Assembly: GCA_035503715.1 (NCBI GenBank)
Contig: DATJTE010000096.1
Coordinates: 1-19,880, forward strand
Length of the DNA stretch: 19,880 bases
Direction of reading: 5' to 3'
DNA from: OAS926 sp035503715
GTDB taxonomy: Bacteria; Pseudomonadota; Alphaproteobacteria; Rhizobiales; Rhizobiaceae
The notes below the pieces were generated by a model that worked only from the letters and a program-made list of their open reading frames with translations, was not told the origin of the DNA and searched no databases. The position numbers and the translations under genes were made by a program. Positions 1 to 7,859 of the stretch are shown here, piece after piece; position 1 is the first letter of the stretch, and the number at the start of each line of letters is the position of its first letter.

Positions 1-236
1 TGCTCCTCGAGGAAGGCGCGGCCGATGCGTCCCGATTTCTGCGCCTCGAACAGCGGCAGGCGTCCGCCATGCACGAGATTGTGGACGAAGGCCGAGATGA
101 AGACGGTCTTGCCGGCGCGCGACAGGCCGGTCACGCCGAGCCGGATCGACGGCGACACCAGCCCCGACGCCCGGCCGGCAATCGTGTCGAGCGCGATCCG
201 CGCCTCGTCGGTGAAAGTTGTCAGAGACGACGCCAA
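1..236 (-). CDS. YcjX-family P-loop ATPase/GTPase (partial, 5' part only)
   Basis: The first 78 codons of a minus-strand gene that runs off the left edge. The reading begins LASSLTTFTDEARIALD and contains RLGVTGLSRAGKT, a Walker A loop (GLSRAGKT, residues 37-44), followed by VFISAFVHNL. This pattern is characteristic of the YcjX/DUF463 family of predicted nucleotide-binding proteins, whose exact role is unknown; in other bacteria ycjX often pairs with a DUF697 membrane protein (YcjF). The start is a TTG at 234-236: an in-frame TGA lies three codons upstream (four counting back from the TTG), no ATG is available, and a GAGGG ribosome site sits about 6 bases before it. The sixA-like gene lies upstream on the same strand, 62 bases away, so the two may be co-transcribed. 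The family call rests on the N-terminal motif alone. Confidence 0.8.
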   Translation of the reverse strand, partial: MASSLTTFTDEARIALDTIAGRASGLVSPSIRLGVTGLSRAGKTVFISAFVHNLVHGGRLPLFEAQKSGRIGRAFLEE

Positions 237-298
237 TCGCGGCCCTCAAGATCAGACGCGACCGATATAGGCGCTCCGATGCCCGTTTGAAATGGTGG

Positions 299-805
299 CT
301 AGCGGTCGGCCGGCGTGTAGAAGGCTTCGAGGTAGCCTTTGCCCGGCGCGGCATTCGCCAGTCCGTTGGGAAAGCGGATCACGGCGAGCCCCGATGTCGG
401 GAAGCCTGTGATCAGCGCGTCCTTGGCGTTCTGCTCGCCGCCGTCATAGAGCGCGAAGGCGACATCCTCCATCATCGGGTTGTGGCCGATGAGCAGCATT
501 GCATCGGCCTTGCCGTATTCGTGGATCACGTCGACATAACCCGCCGCGTCGGTCGAATAGAGCCCGTCGGTGAACACCGTCCGCGATCCCGGCGCTAGAT
601 GGGGTGCGACGCCTTCCAGCGTTTCGCGGGCCCGTTTGGCCGACGAGCACACGATCAGATCGGGTTTCAGCGCGGATGCGCTCAGCACTGCGCCGATCGC
701 GTCGGCGTCGGCCCGTCCCGTCGCATCGAGCGGCCGGTCGAAATCGCGCATTCCGGGCTCGGCCCAGCCGGCCTTGGCGTGTCGAAGCAGGAAAAGCCGG
801 CTCAT
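299..805 (-). CDS. SixA-type histidine phosphatase
   Basis: A 168-residue cytoplasmic protein of the histidine phosphatase (phosphoglycerate mutase-like) superfamily. The N-terminal LFLLRHAKAGW supplies the RH catalytic motif (R8, H9), and the second conserved histidine is in LIGHNPMMED (H108). Length and motifs match SixA-like proteins, which in E. coli dephosphorylate phosphohistidine on signalling or PTS proteins. The substrate here cannot be read from sequence. A GGAGGAGG purine stretch lies about 13 bases before the ATG. It is followed by the YcjX-like gene on the same strand. It could equally be called a generic phosphohistidine phosphatase. Confidence 0.85.
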   Translation of the reverse strand: MSRLFLLRHAKAGWAEPGMRDFDRPLDATGRADADAIGAVLSASALKPDLIVCSSAKRARETLEGVAPHLAPGSRTVFTDGLYSTDAAGYVDVIHEYGKADAMLLIGHNPMMEDVAFALYDGGEQNAKDALITGFPTSGLAVIRFPNGLANAAPGKGYLEAFYTPADR

Positions 806-1023
806 CTGGGTCGCAAATCCTCCTCCGGCTTTGGCAGGCGCCGGCTCGTCTTTCGTTTAGAGGGAGCTGGTGTTTGGCGCAACGGCAGTGCTAAGCCGCT
901 TTTTCCATTGCCAAAATTCTGCCTTGACGTTCAGTCATAGGGCGCGCCGCCGGGAGGAAACGGGGGAATCGCATGGGAGTTTTCAAGCGCTTTAACAATC
1001 GCGTGACACGCCGCGCAAATGTG

Positions 1024-1053
1024 CTTGTGTCGCGTAGGGTCACTGAATATATA
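1024..1053 (+). promoter_or_regulatory. Candidate sigma-70 type promoter of dksA
   Basis: CTTGTG at 1024-1029 is separated by exactly 17 bases from ATATAT at 1047-1052. This is close to the CTTGAC-N17-CTATAT pattern described for rhizobial housekeeping promoters, and it lies in a short AT-rich island in GC-rich DNA. It would place the transcription start around 1058-1062, about 25-30 bases before the preferred dksA start. This is a prediction by eye. Confidence 0.5.
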
Positions 1054-1086
1054 CGCGCCCAATCAAAAGGGTTGCAGGGTGAGTCG

Positions 1087-1506
1087 ATGAACGTGATGGT
1101 CGTTGATTCGAATTACATTCCTTCCGACGACGAGCCGTTCATGAACGAACGCCAGAAGGCCTACTTCAGGTCCAAGCTCACCCAGTGGAAAAGCGACATC
1201 CTTCGCGAAGCGCGCGAAACTCTCGAAATTCTCCAGCAGGAAAACGCCAACCATCCCGACCTTGCCGATCGCGCGTCGTCGGAGACGGATCGAGCCATCG
1301 AATTGCGCGCGCGTGACCGTCAGCGCAAGCTGATCTCCAAGATCGATGCCGCGCTGCAGCGGATCGAAGAGGGCACGTATGGCTACTGCGAGGAGACGGG
1401 TGAGCCGATCGCGCTGAAGCGCTTGGACGCACGTCCGATCGCGACGCTGTCGATCGAAGCGCAGGAACGCCACGAGCGCCGCGAAAAAGTCTATCGCGAC
1501 GATTGA
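1087..1506 (+). CDS. dksA: RNA polymerase-binding transcription factor DksA
   Basis: A 139-residue DksA. The protein binds in the secondary channel of RNA polymerase and works with ppGpp to reset transcription during the stringent response. The coiled-coil region contains NHPDLADRASSETDRA with the two tip aspartates D58 and D61 (equivalent to E. coli D71 and D74). The C-terminal part reads GTYGYCEETGEPIALKRL. Of the four zinc cysteines in E. coli only C101 remains; the others are T104, S122 and A125, so a classical zinc site is unlikely. The frame stays open upstream to an ATG at 973 that has its own good purine stretch, but that would add 38 basic residues absent from typical rhizobial DksA. 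I prefer the 1087 ATG because of length, a GGGTGAG ribosome site and the promoter just upstream. It converges with the MAPEG gene with only 4 bases between stop codons. Confidence 0.92.
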   Translation: MNVMVVDSNYIPSDDEPFMNERQKAYFRSKLTQWKSDILREARETLEILQQENANHPDLADRASSETDRAIELRARDRQRKLISKIDAALQRIEEGTYGYCEETGEPIALKRLDARPIATLSIEAQERHERREKVYRDD

Positions 1507-1510
1507 GCGC

Positions 1511-1909
1511 TCAGAAGAGCAGCGCCGCCAGCATCAGCAGCAATCCGGCCCAACCGGCGAGCCAGAACGCTGTTCTGACACCGTAGATTCCGAACATATA
1601 GGACGGCACGTAGGCGAGCCGCGCGGCGAAGAAGATCCCCGCGCCTGATTTGGCCAGCGTCGTGTCGCGGTCCTGAATCAGGATCAGCAGCGCCAGCGTC
1701 AGGAAGACCGGCAGCGCCTCAAACATGTTTTTCAGCGCCCGCTGCGCACGTTCGCCTTCGACAGGCAGAGGCGGCGGGTTGTCGCGTGACCCGAGCGCTA
1801 GGTTGATCTTTTCGCCCGCACTGCCGCGGCCGCCATAATAGCGCATCGTCGGCGCGATCAGCGTCTGGACGACGAACAACGCCAGCACCGCGAGGATCCA
1901 GCCGAGCAT
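1511..1909 (-). CDS. MAPEG-family integral membrane protein
   Basis: A 132-residue, strongly hydrophobic protein with about four membrane segments: near residues 2-20, 63-80, 90-108 and 113-131. The stretch ERAQRALKNMFEALPVF and the later FFAARLAYVPSY match the MAPEG fold (membrane-associated proteins in eicosanoid and glutathione metabolism), which is common as small uncharacterised proteins in alphaproteobacteria. No bacterial substrate can be inferred. The start codon lies 10 bases after the stop of the FliO-like gene with no clear ribosome site, so translation may be coupled to that gene. Confidence 0.8.
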   Translation of the reverse strand: MLGWILAVLALFVVQTLIAPTMRYYGGRGSAGEKINLALGSRDNPPPLPVEGERAQRALKNMFEALPVFLTLALLILIQDRDTTLAKSGAGIFFAARLAYVPSYMFGIYGVRTAFWLAGWAGLLLMLAALLF

Positions 1910-1919
1910 GGTGGGTTGG

Positions 1920-2639
1920 TTACTTCTTCTTGGCGGTCAGTTCGCCGAGCAGCTTGTTCATCTCGTCTTCGAGCGAGAGTTCCGGCTTCTTTTTCTTCGG
2001 CGGCTCGAGGCTGACGGCGAGTTCGCTGGCGAGCGCGTCATCCAGATCGTCGTTGCCGCCCTTTTTTGCTGCCGGTGACGAATTGTTGTTCGACGATGGC
2101 GGCGCCGGGGGTACTTTGGGCGCTGCGGCTCGCGGCTCGACCGGCCTGGCCGGCGGTGGCGGCGTCGTTCCCCGGAGCGGCTGCGCCGGTTGAGCCGGTG
2201 GCGGAGGTGTCGACGAGCGCATCTGCGGCTCGGGTTGACGTGGCGGCTGCTGCACCGGCGCGGGAGCGCCGGATGGGCGCGGTCGCGCCGCCGGCTCGGG
2301 CGAGCCTTCCGGCGGGCCGGGCCTGCGCACCTGCTGGGGAACGCCGGCGCGGATGTGCTGTTCGACGACGACGTCGGTCGGGCCGCCGATCAGGATGAGA
2401 TGTTCGACATCGTCGCGGCGCACGAGCACCAGCCGGCGATGGCTATCCACTGGCGTCGCATCCATCACAGCCAGCCGCGTCTTGCGGTTCTTGCCGCCGA
2501 CGACAAACGTGCCGAAGGTCATGCTCCGCACCAGCCGAACGATGACCAGAACGATGACAAGCAGGACGAGCGCGAGCAGTGTCCACAGCACCGCCGCTGC
2601 GAAGCCAGGACCGGCAACGTCCTCCAGCCATCCGACCAT
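1920..2639 (-). CDS. FliO-like single-pass membrane protein with proline-rich linker
   Basis: A 239-residue protein. Residues about 12-36 form one membrane segment, and residues 40-97 contain a small beta-rich domain (HRRLVLVRRDDVEHLILIGG) resembling the FliO domain, the accessory protein of flagellar export-gate assembly. Residues about 105-185 are extremely rich in Pro, Ala, Arg and Gln. The tail is charged and ends in a lysine run. I chose the ATG at 2637-2639, preceded by GGGGTGGAA; a TTG five codons earlier is the alternative. It is divergent from cckA and followed closely by the MAPEG gene, with no other flagellar gene in the window, so a flagellar role is an inference from the domain only. 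Confidence 0.6.
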   Translation of the reverse strand: MVGWLEDVAGPGFAAAVLWTLLALVLLVIVLVIVRLVRSMTFGTFVVGGKNRKTRLAVMDATPVDSHRRLVLVRRDDVEHLILIGGPTDVVVEQHIRAGVPQQVRRPGPPEGSPEPAARPRPSGAPAPVQQPPRQPEPQMRSSTPPPPAQPAQPLRGTTPPPPARPVEPRAAAPKVPPAPPSSNNNSSPAAKKGGNDDLDDALASELAVSLEPPKKKKPELSLEDEMNKLLGELTAKKK

Positions 2640-2852
2640 GCGATTCCACCCCAAATCTGTACCGATCGCGGGGACAGTACCGAGTTACCCGAAAACCGCA
2701 AGTTAGCGACCGCTGAAGCTCATTTCGGCGTGCTGACTGTCGGGTTTTCCGATTTCCCTACGGCTTTTTCGGGGAAGCTCTTTTCCCGGCGGTGCGAATA
2801 TGATTCAAACGCTTGGGGCTGGGGCGCCCCATCGGAATCATCGGGCGACAGA

Positions 2853-5435
2853 ATGGCGAAAGAGACGCGCAGCGACTTTTATCCGGCGCCGATCATTGAC
2901 CAGAACATGCGTCCGGGGATCATCACCCGGCTCGTCGTATTCATCGTCGTTCTGACTGGCGCGGCCTTCGTCTTTTCGCTGTTCCAGGAAAGTCTCGGCG
3001 AACCGTTCCTGCTCGGTATGCTCGGCGTGCTGGCGATGATCGGCGTTGGCTTCCTCTTCGCCACCGCGATCGGCTTCGTCCAGATCGCGCCGCGTTCGAC
3101 GACGGACGAACTGTCCAAGTCCTTCGTCGATTCCATGAACCAGGGCCTGATCGTCACCGATCCGAAGGGTGGCATCGTCTACGCCAATCGCTCCTATGCC
3201 GAGATGACTGGCGCTGCGTCAGCGGCGGATGTGAGAACGGTCGAAGCGATCCTCGCCGACGTGCCGGAGGCTGCGCCGGTGATCTTGCGGCTTGCGTCCG
3301 GCATCCGCGACGGTCAGCCGGGTGACGGCGAGTTCCGTCTTGCGCAGGCGATCCGACCGGGCGCTGATCCAGGCGCCCACTGGTATCGCATTCAGGCGCG
3401 CACCTTCAGCGTCCCCGGCCAGCGCCGCCCGCTGCAGGCTTGGCAGCTTGCCGACATTTCCGTCGAGCGCGCCGAGCAGGAGCGCTTCTTCCTCGATCTG
3501 CAGAAGGCGATCGATCATCTCGATCATGCGCCAGCCGGCTTCTTCGCCGCCGAGCAGGACGGCCGCGTCACCTATATCAACGCGACGCTCGCCGAGTGGC
3601 TGGGCATCGACCTTGCGAGCTTCACGCCGGGAGACACCACGCTGCCCGAAATCGTCGCCGGCGACGGCATGGCGCTGATCCGCTCGGTGAAGGCCGATCC
3701 CGGCACGACCCGCAACGCGGTCATCGACCTCGACCTCGAAACCGTCACGGGTCAGGCGCTGCCGGTGCGCTTCATGCATCGCGTCAGCGCGACGCGCGAC
3801 GGCTTCCCCGGTCCGACCCGCACCATCGTGCTCAATCGCCAACAGGGCGAAGACGCCTCGGCCGATCTGCGCGCTTCGGAAGTGCGCTTCACGCGCTTCT
3901 TCAACTCGACGCCGATGGCGATCGCCGGCGTCGACCAGTCCGGCCGTATCGTGCGCACCAATGCGCCGTTCCTGTCGCTCTTTTCGAGCGTCGTCGATCG
4001 CGACGCGGTCGACCGGCGCGCGCGCCTCGACACCGTCATCCATGAGCGTGACCGTAGCGCGTTCGCCGCCGCGCTCGACCGCGCCAAGCAGCGGCAGGCC
4101 GACATCAAGCCGATCGACACCGTTCTTCCCAACAACGAAGAGCGCCACATGCGCTTCTATGTCAACGCCATCGCCGACGGCGCCGGCGGGGAGGGCGCAG
4201 AAGAGGCGGCGATCGTCTACGCGGTCGAGACCACCGAGCAGAAGGCGCTCGAAGGCCAGATGGCGCAGAGCCAGAAGATGCAGGCCGTCGGCCAGCTCGC
4301 CGGCGGCATCGCGCACGACTTCAACAACGTGCTGACCGCCATCATCATGGCGTCGGATCTGTTGCTGACCAACCACCGCCCGTCCGACCAGTCCTTCCCG
4401 GACATCATGAACATCAAGCAGAACGCGAACCGCGCCGCCTCGCTGGTGCGCCAGCTGCTCGCTTTCTCGCGCCGCCAGACGCTGCGTCCGGAAGTTCTCA
4501 ACCTCACCGACGTGCTCGCCGATCTCAGGATGCTGCTCGCCCGTCTGGTGGGCACCAACATCGATCTGAAGATCGACCACGGCCGGGACCTGTGGCCGAT
4601 CCGCGCCGATATCGGCCAGTTCGAGCAGGTGGTCGTCAACCTCGCGGTCAACGCGCGCGACGCGATGCCGGATGGTGGCGAGCTGACGGTCCGCACGCGC
4701 AACCTCACCACCGCGGAAGCGCGTGAGTTTCCGTATCGCGAACTGGAAGCGGCGGACTATGTGCTGATCGAGGTCGAGGATACCGGCACCGGCATCCCGC
4801 CCGACGTCATCAAGAAAATCTTCGAGCCGTTCTTCACCACCAAGGAGGTGGGCAAGGGGACCGGCCTCGGGCTCTCGATGGTCTACGGCATCATCAAGCA
4901 GACCGGCGGCTTCATCTACGCTGATTCCGATGTCGGCAAAGGCACCGTCTTCCGTATTTTCCTGCCGCGGCATGTTCCCGAAGCGAAGCCGGCGAGCGCG
5001 CCCGCCGAAACCCCGGCCGCCGAAGACGCCGCGCCGAAGCCCGAGGCGCTCAAGGACCTGTCAGGCTCAGCCACCGTATTGCTCGTCGAGGATGAGGATG
5101 CAGTGCGCATGGGCGGCGTACGCGCGCTAAAATCGCGCGGCTACACCGTCCACGAAGCCTCTACGGGCGTCGAGGCGCTGGAGAAATATCACGAACTCGA
5201 TGGCGCGGTGGACATCGTCGTGTCGGACGTTGTGATGCCGGAAATGGACGGGCCGACGCTGCTCGGCGAGCTGCGAAAGCTCAGGCCCGACATCAAGTTC
5301 ATCTTCGTTTCCGGTTATGCCGAAGACGCCTTCGCGAAAAACCTTCCGGCGGACGCGAAATTCGGCTTCCTGCCGAAACCGTTCTCGCTGAAGCAGCTCG
5401 CGACCGTGGTGAAGGACGTGCTGGAGGACGGCTAG
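2853..5435 (+). CDS. cckA: Hybrid sensor histidine kinase CckA
   Basis: An 860-residue cell-cycle kinase. In alphaproteobacteria CckA feeds phosphate through ChpT to CtrA and CpdR, and can reverse the flow as a phosphatase. Order of parts: two membrane segments (about residues 24-45 and 50-78), PAS-like regions (about 86-200, 207-330, 340-462), and a dimerisation domain with QLAGGIAHDFNN (phospho-acceptor H488). The ATPase domain follows, with the N box near 596-603, DTGTGIPP at 643-650 and GKGTGLGLS around 667-676. A receiver domain (about 740-860) has E746/D747, phospho-acceptor D792, S820 and K842. All catalytic residues are present. The frame is open for 663 bases upstream, but the protein-like part begins at the ATG at 2853. 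The ribosome site there is weak. A TATGAT sequence at 2799-2804 could be a -10 element, but I see no matching -35. Confidence 0.95.
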   Translation: MAKETRSDFYPAPIIDQNMRPGIITRLVVFIVVLTGAAFVFSLFQESLGEPFLLGMLGVLAMIGVGFLFATAIGFVQIAPRSTTDELSKSFVDSMNQGLIVTDPKGGIVYANRSYAEMTGAASAADVRTVEAILADVPEAAPVILRLASGIRDGQPGDGEFRLAQAIRPGADPGAHWYRIQARTFSVPGQRRPLQAWQLADISVERAEQERFFLDLQKAIDHLDHAPAGFFAAEQDGRVTYINATLAEWLGIDLASFTPGDTTLPEIVAGDGMALIRSVKADPGTTRNAVIDLDLETVTGQALPVRFMHRVSATRDGFPGPTRTIVLNRQQGEDASADLRASEVRFTRFFNSTPMAIAGVDQSGRIVRTNAPFLSLFSSVVDRDAVDRRARLDTVIHERDRSAFAAALDRAKQRQADIKPIDTVLPNNEERHMRFYVNAIADGAGGEGAEEAAIVYAVETTEQKALEGQMAQSQKMQAVGQLAGGIAHDFNNVLTAIIMASDLLLTNHRPSDQSFPDIMNIKQNANRAASLVRQLLAFSRRQTLRPEVLNLTDVLADLRMLLARLVGTNIDLKIDHGRDLWPIRADIGQFEQVVVNLAVNARDAMPDGGELTVRTRNLTTAEAREFPYRELEAADYVLIEVEDTGTGIPPDVIKKIFEPFFTTKEVGKGTGLGLSMVYGIIKQTGGFIYADSDVGKGTVFRIFLPRHVPEAKPASAPAETPAAEDAAPKPEALKDLSGSATVLLVEDEDAVRMGGVRALKSRGYTVHEASTGVEALEKYHELDGAVDIVVSDVVMPEMDGPTLLGELRKLRPDIKFIFVSGYAEDAFAKNLPADAKFGFLPKPFSLKQLATVVKDVLEDG

Positions 5436-5523
5436 CGCTTTCGCCTTAGCTTCGCCTTGTTGCGGCGTTTACACCGGTCGCATGGGGTGATCTTCTGGGA
5501 TCGCGAGGTTGAGGGCAACGCGA

Positions 5524-6243
5524 ATGGCGACGCCGCACAATGAAGCGACGCGAGGCGACTATGCGGATGTCGTTCTCTTGCCGGGCGACCCGCTGCGCGC
5601 CGAATGGATCGCCGAGACCTTTCTCGACAACGCCCGCGTGGTGAACCGTATCCGCAGCGAACCTGGTATCACCGGAACGTTTCGCGGCGTTCCTGTCTCG
5701 ATCCAGGCGACGGGCATGGGCGCACCTTCCACCGCGATCTATGTCCACGAACTGCTCGACACCTATCGCGTCAAGACACTGATCCGCATCGGCTCCTGCG
5801 GCGGCCTCACCGAAACGCTGAAGCTTCGCTCGCTCGTTATCTCGCAGTCCGCCAGCGCCGACAGCTCGATCAACCGTCAGCTCTTCGCGCCGTGGGAGTA
5901 TGCGCCGGCGGCCGATTTCGGCCTGCTCAAGCTCGCCGAACAGAAGGCCGCCGTGCTCGGCCTGTCTTTCGCGATCGGACAGACCGCGTCGAGCGACATT
6001 TTCTATCACCCCGACGTTGCCGGACGGTACCAGACGCTGCGCCAATATGGCGTTATCGCCGTCGATATGGAGACTGCCGCGCTTTACACGATCGCTGCCC
6101 GTTTCGCCGCCCGCGCCGTCTCGATCTGCACCGTCGTCGACAACATCGTCACCGGCGAGGAGACGCACGAGTCCGAACGCCAGGCGCTGTTCGCCGATAT
6201 GACAAAACTGGCGCTCGAGATGGCCGCTGCACCGGGCGCATGA
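5524..6243 (+). CDS. deoD: Purine nucleoside phosphorylase, DeoD type
   Basis: A 239-residue enzyme, the same length as E. coli DeoD. It cleaves purine (deoxy)ribonucleosides with phosphate to the base and (deoxy)ribose-1-phosphate in the cytoplasm. It begins MATPHNEATRGDYADVVL like the E. coli protein. Key positions are visible: H5, the phosphate loop LPGDPLR (G21, R25), RIGSCGG (R88, S91), the nucleoside-binding VDMETAA (E183), and D206 in TVVDNIVTGEE with R219 in ESERQ, the predicted catalytic pair. The start at 5524 was chosen over an ATG five codons upstream by alignment to the family N terminus and a TTGAGGG ribosome site. It lies 88 bases after cckA with no terminator seen between them. 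No other deo genes are nearby. Confidence 0.93.
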   Translation: MATPHNEATRGDYADVVLLPGDPLRAEWIAETFLDNARVVNRIRSEPGITGTFRGVPVSIQATGMGAPSTAIYVHELLDTYRVKTLIRIGSCGGLTETLKLRSLVISQSASADSSINRQLFAPWEYAPAADFGLLKLAEQKAAVLGLSFAIGQTASSDIFYHPDVAGRYQTLRQYGVIAVDMETAALYTIAARFAARAVSICTVVDNIVTGEETHESERQALFADMTKLALEMAAAPGA

Positions 6244-6494
6244 CCGCAGGCTGACTCCTCCGCGTCGGCCCGCCCGCGAAGTTCCTCACAGTTTCGAAAA
6301 TTCAGAGCCGGCTAATATTGACGCTGCGTGCCCGCGGCTCCCGGCGCGCTTCGGCGCGGACTTTCGCACAGCTTTCTTTGCCGGCGCGGTTCGGTTTCAC
6401 GGAAGTGCAATATTCCTATTGTCCGTTTGTCACAATCGGCCGATACTCCCCGCCGCGTGATCAACCATCTCGCCAATCAGAACGGGAGAGAAAC
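6244..6494 (+). other. Intergenic region upstream of the ugp operon
   Basis: A 251-base gap with no convincing gene. It should hold the ugp promoter. It contains an AT-richer patch around 6405-6435 and a good ribosome site (GGGAGAGAAAC) just before ugpB. A single TTGTCAC heptamer at 6427-6433 resembles half of a PhoB box, but its partner repeat is poor, so no operator is called. No strong hairpin with a T run follows deoD. Confidence 0.5.
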
Positions 6495-7793
6495 ATGAAA
6501 ATTCAAGGCTTTGCGGCTGGTCTCGCCGCGACCTTTACGCTGCTGTCCTCGTCCACCGCCTTTGCCGTCACCGAAATTTCGTGGTGGCACGCCATGACCG
6601 GCGCGAACAATGAGGTCGTCGAGACGCTGTCCAAGGAATTCAACGAGAGCCAAGCCGACTACAAGGTCGTTCCGGTCTTCAAGGGAACCTATCCCGAGAC
6701 GCTGAACGCCGGCATCGCCGCGTTCCGCGCTGGCCAGGCGCCTCACATCATCCAGATCTTCGACGCCGGCACGGGCACGATGATGGCGGCGGAAGACGCT
6801 ATGAAGCCGGTCGCCGACGTGCTCTCGATGGGTGGCACGCCCTTCGACAAGAGCCAGTATCTCTCGGGCATCGTCGCCTATTATTCGAAGCCGGACGGCA
6901 CGATGCTGTCCTTCCCGTACAACTCGTCCTCGCCGATCCTCTATTACAATAAGGACATTCTCACGAAGGCTGGGCTCGATCCCGAAAACCCGCCGAAGAC
7001 CTGGAACGAGGTTTGGGACGCAGCCAAGAAGATCAAGTCCAGCGGCGCCGCGCCCTGCGGCTTCACCTCGACCTGGCTGACCTGGATTCACACGGAGAAT
7101 TTCGCCGCGTGGAACAACTATCAGTGGGGCACGCAGGAAAACGGCATCGCCGCGCTCAACGTTGAGCTCAAGGTCAACGCCAAGCCGTTCGTCGACCACT
7201 TCCAGGCGCTCGCCGATCTCGCCAAGGACGGCACGTTCAAATATGGCGGCCGCACGTCGGAAGCCAAGCAGATCTTCCTCGCCGGCGAATGCGGCCTGTT
7301 CACCGAGTCCTCCGGCGGCCTCGGCGACATCGTCAAGTCGGGCATGAACTACGGCACCGGCATGCTGCCCTACGACACGGAATCGCAGAACACGATCCCG
7401 GGCGGCGCTTCGCTCTGGGTGTTCGGCGGCAAGTCGGATGATGAATACAAGGCGATCGCCGCCTTCTTCAACTTCCTGTCGCAGACCGACATCCAGGCCC
7501 GCCTGCACCAGGTCTCCGGCTACCTGCCGGTGACGCTCGCCGCCTATGAGAAGACCAAGGCGGACGGCTTCTACGAGAAGAATCCGGCACGCGAAATCCC
7601 GATCAAGCAGATGATGGCCAAGGCGCCGACCGAGAACTCGAAGGGTGTGCGTCTCGCCAATCTGCCGCAGGTTCGCGACATCATGAACGAGGAATATGAG
7701 AAGATGCTGGCCGGGGAGCAGACCGCTCAGCAGGCGATGGATAAGATCGTTGAGCGCGGCAACGCGGCGATCAAGGAAGCCATCGGCAACTGA
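6495..7793 (+). CDS. ugpB: sn-glycerol-3-phosphate ABC transporter, periplasmic binding protein
   Basis: A 432-residue extracellular solute-binding protein. Residues 1-24 are a signal peptide ending in TAFA, with cleavage predicted before VTEISWWHAM. The mature part follows E. coli UgpB closely: KGTYPETLNAGIAAFR, GTMMAAEDAMKPV, FPYNSSSPILYYNKD, GLDPENPPKTW, IPGGASLWV and VSGYLPVT. This supports glycerophosphate (or a glycerophosphodiester) as ligand over a generic sugar. The start has a strong GGGAGAG ribosome site. It is the first gene of ugpBAEC; a strong hairpin right after its stop probably keeps its mRNA more abundant than that of the permease genes. In many bacteria ugp is under PhoB control, but no convincing Pho box was seen. 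Confidence 0.93.
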   Translation: MKIQGFAAGLAATFTLLSSSTAFAVTEISWWHAMTGANNEVVETLSKEFNESQADYKVVPVFKGTYPETLNAGIAAFRAGQAPHIIQIFDAGTGTMMAAEDAMKPVADVLSMGGTPFDKSQYLSGIVAYYSKPDGTMLSFPYNSSSPILYYNKDILTKAGLDPENPPKTWNEVWDAAKKIKSSGAAPCGFTSTWLTWIHTENFAAWNNYQWGTQENGIAALNVELKVNAKPFVDHFQALADLAKDGTFKYGGRTSEAKQIFLAGECGLFTESSGGLGDIVKSGMNYGTGMLPYDTESQNTIPGGASLWVFGGKSDDEYKAIAAFFNFLSQTDIQARLHQVSGYLPVTLAAYEKTKADGFYEKNPAREIPIKQMMAKAPTENSKGVRLANLPQVRDIMNEEYEKMLAGEQTAQQAMDKIVERGNAAIKEAIGN

Positions 7794-7810
7794 CCCCATG
7801 AACTGACAAC

Positions 7811-7837
7811 CACCGCCCGCGTTAATCGCGGGCGGTG
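7811..7837 (+). promoter_or_regulatory. Intercistronic hairpin between ugpB and ugpA
   Basis: A perfect 11-bp inverted repeat, CACCGCCCGCG and CGCGGGCGGTG, around a 5-base loop TTAAT. No T run follows, so it is unlikely to be a full terminator. Its place directly after the binding-protein gene fits the known pattern of hairpins that block 3' decay or partly attenuate transcription, giving more binding protein than permease. Confidence 0.75.
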
Positions 7838-7859
7838 ACTGCCTGGCGAGGAGCGGTCG

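Noticed and set aside
862..910. tRNA-like D-arm string (TTTGGCGCAACGGCAGTGC) before dksA
   Set aside because: No anticodon arm, T-arm with TTCGA or acceptor pairing could be traced around it.
2190..2852. N-terminal extension of cckA by about 221 codons
   Set aside because: It overlaps the FliO-like gene antisense, is low-complexity Arg-rich, and the CckA-like sequence begins only at 2853.
3219..4973. Long open frame antisense to cckA (584 codons)
   Set aside because: Its Arg/Asp/His-rich composition is typical of an antisense shadow of a GC-rich gene; no domain is recognisable.
6416..6440. Possible PhoB box before ugpB
   Set aside because: Only one heptamer (TTGTCAC) fits; the repeats 11 bases up- or downstream match poorly.
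6480..6494. GAAC-N7-AAAC near-match to a LexA box at the ugpB ribosome site
   Set aside because: One fixed base mismatches, it overlaps a purine-rich ribosome site, and such near-matches are common by chance.
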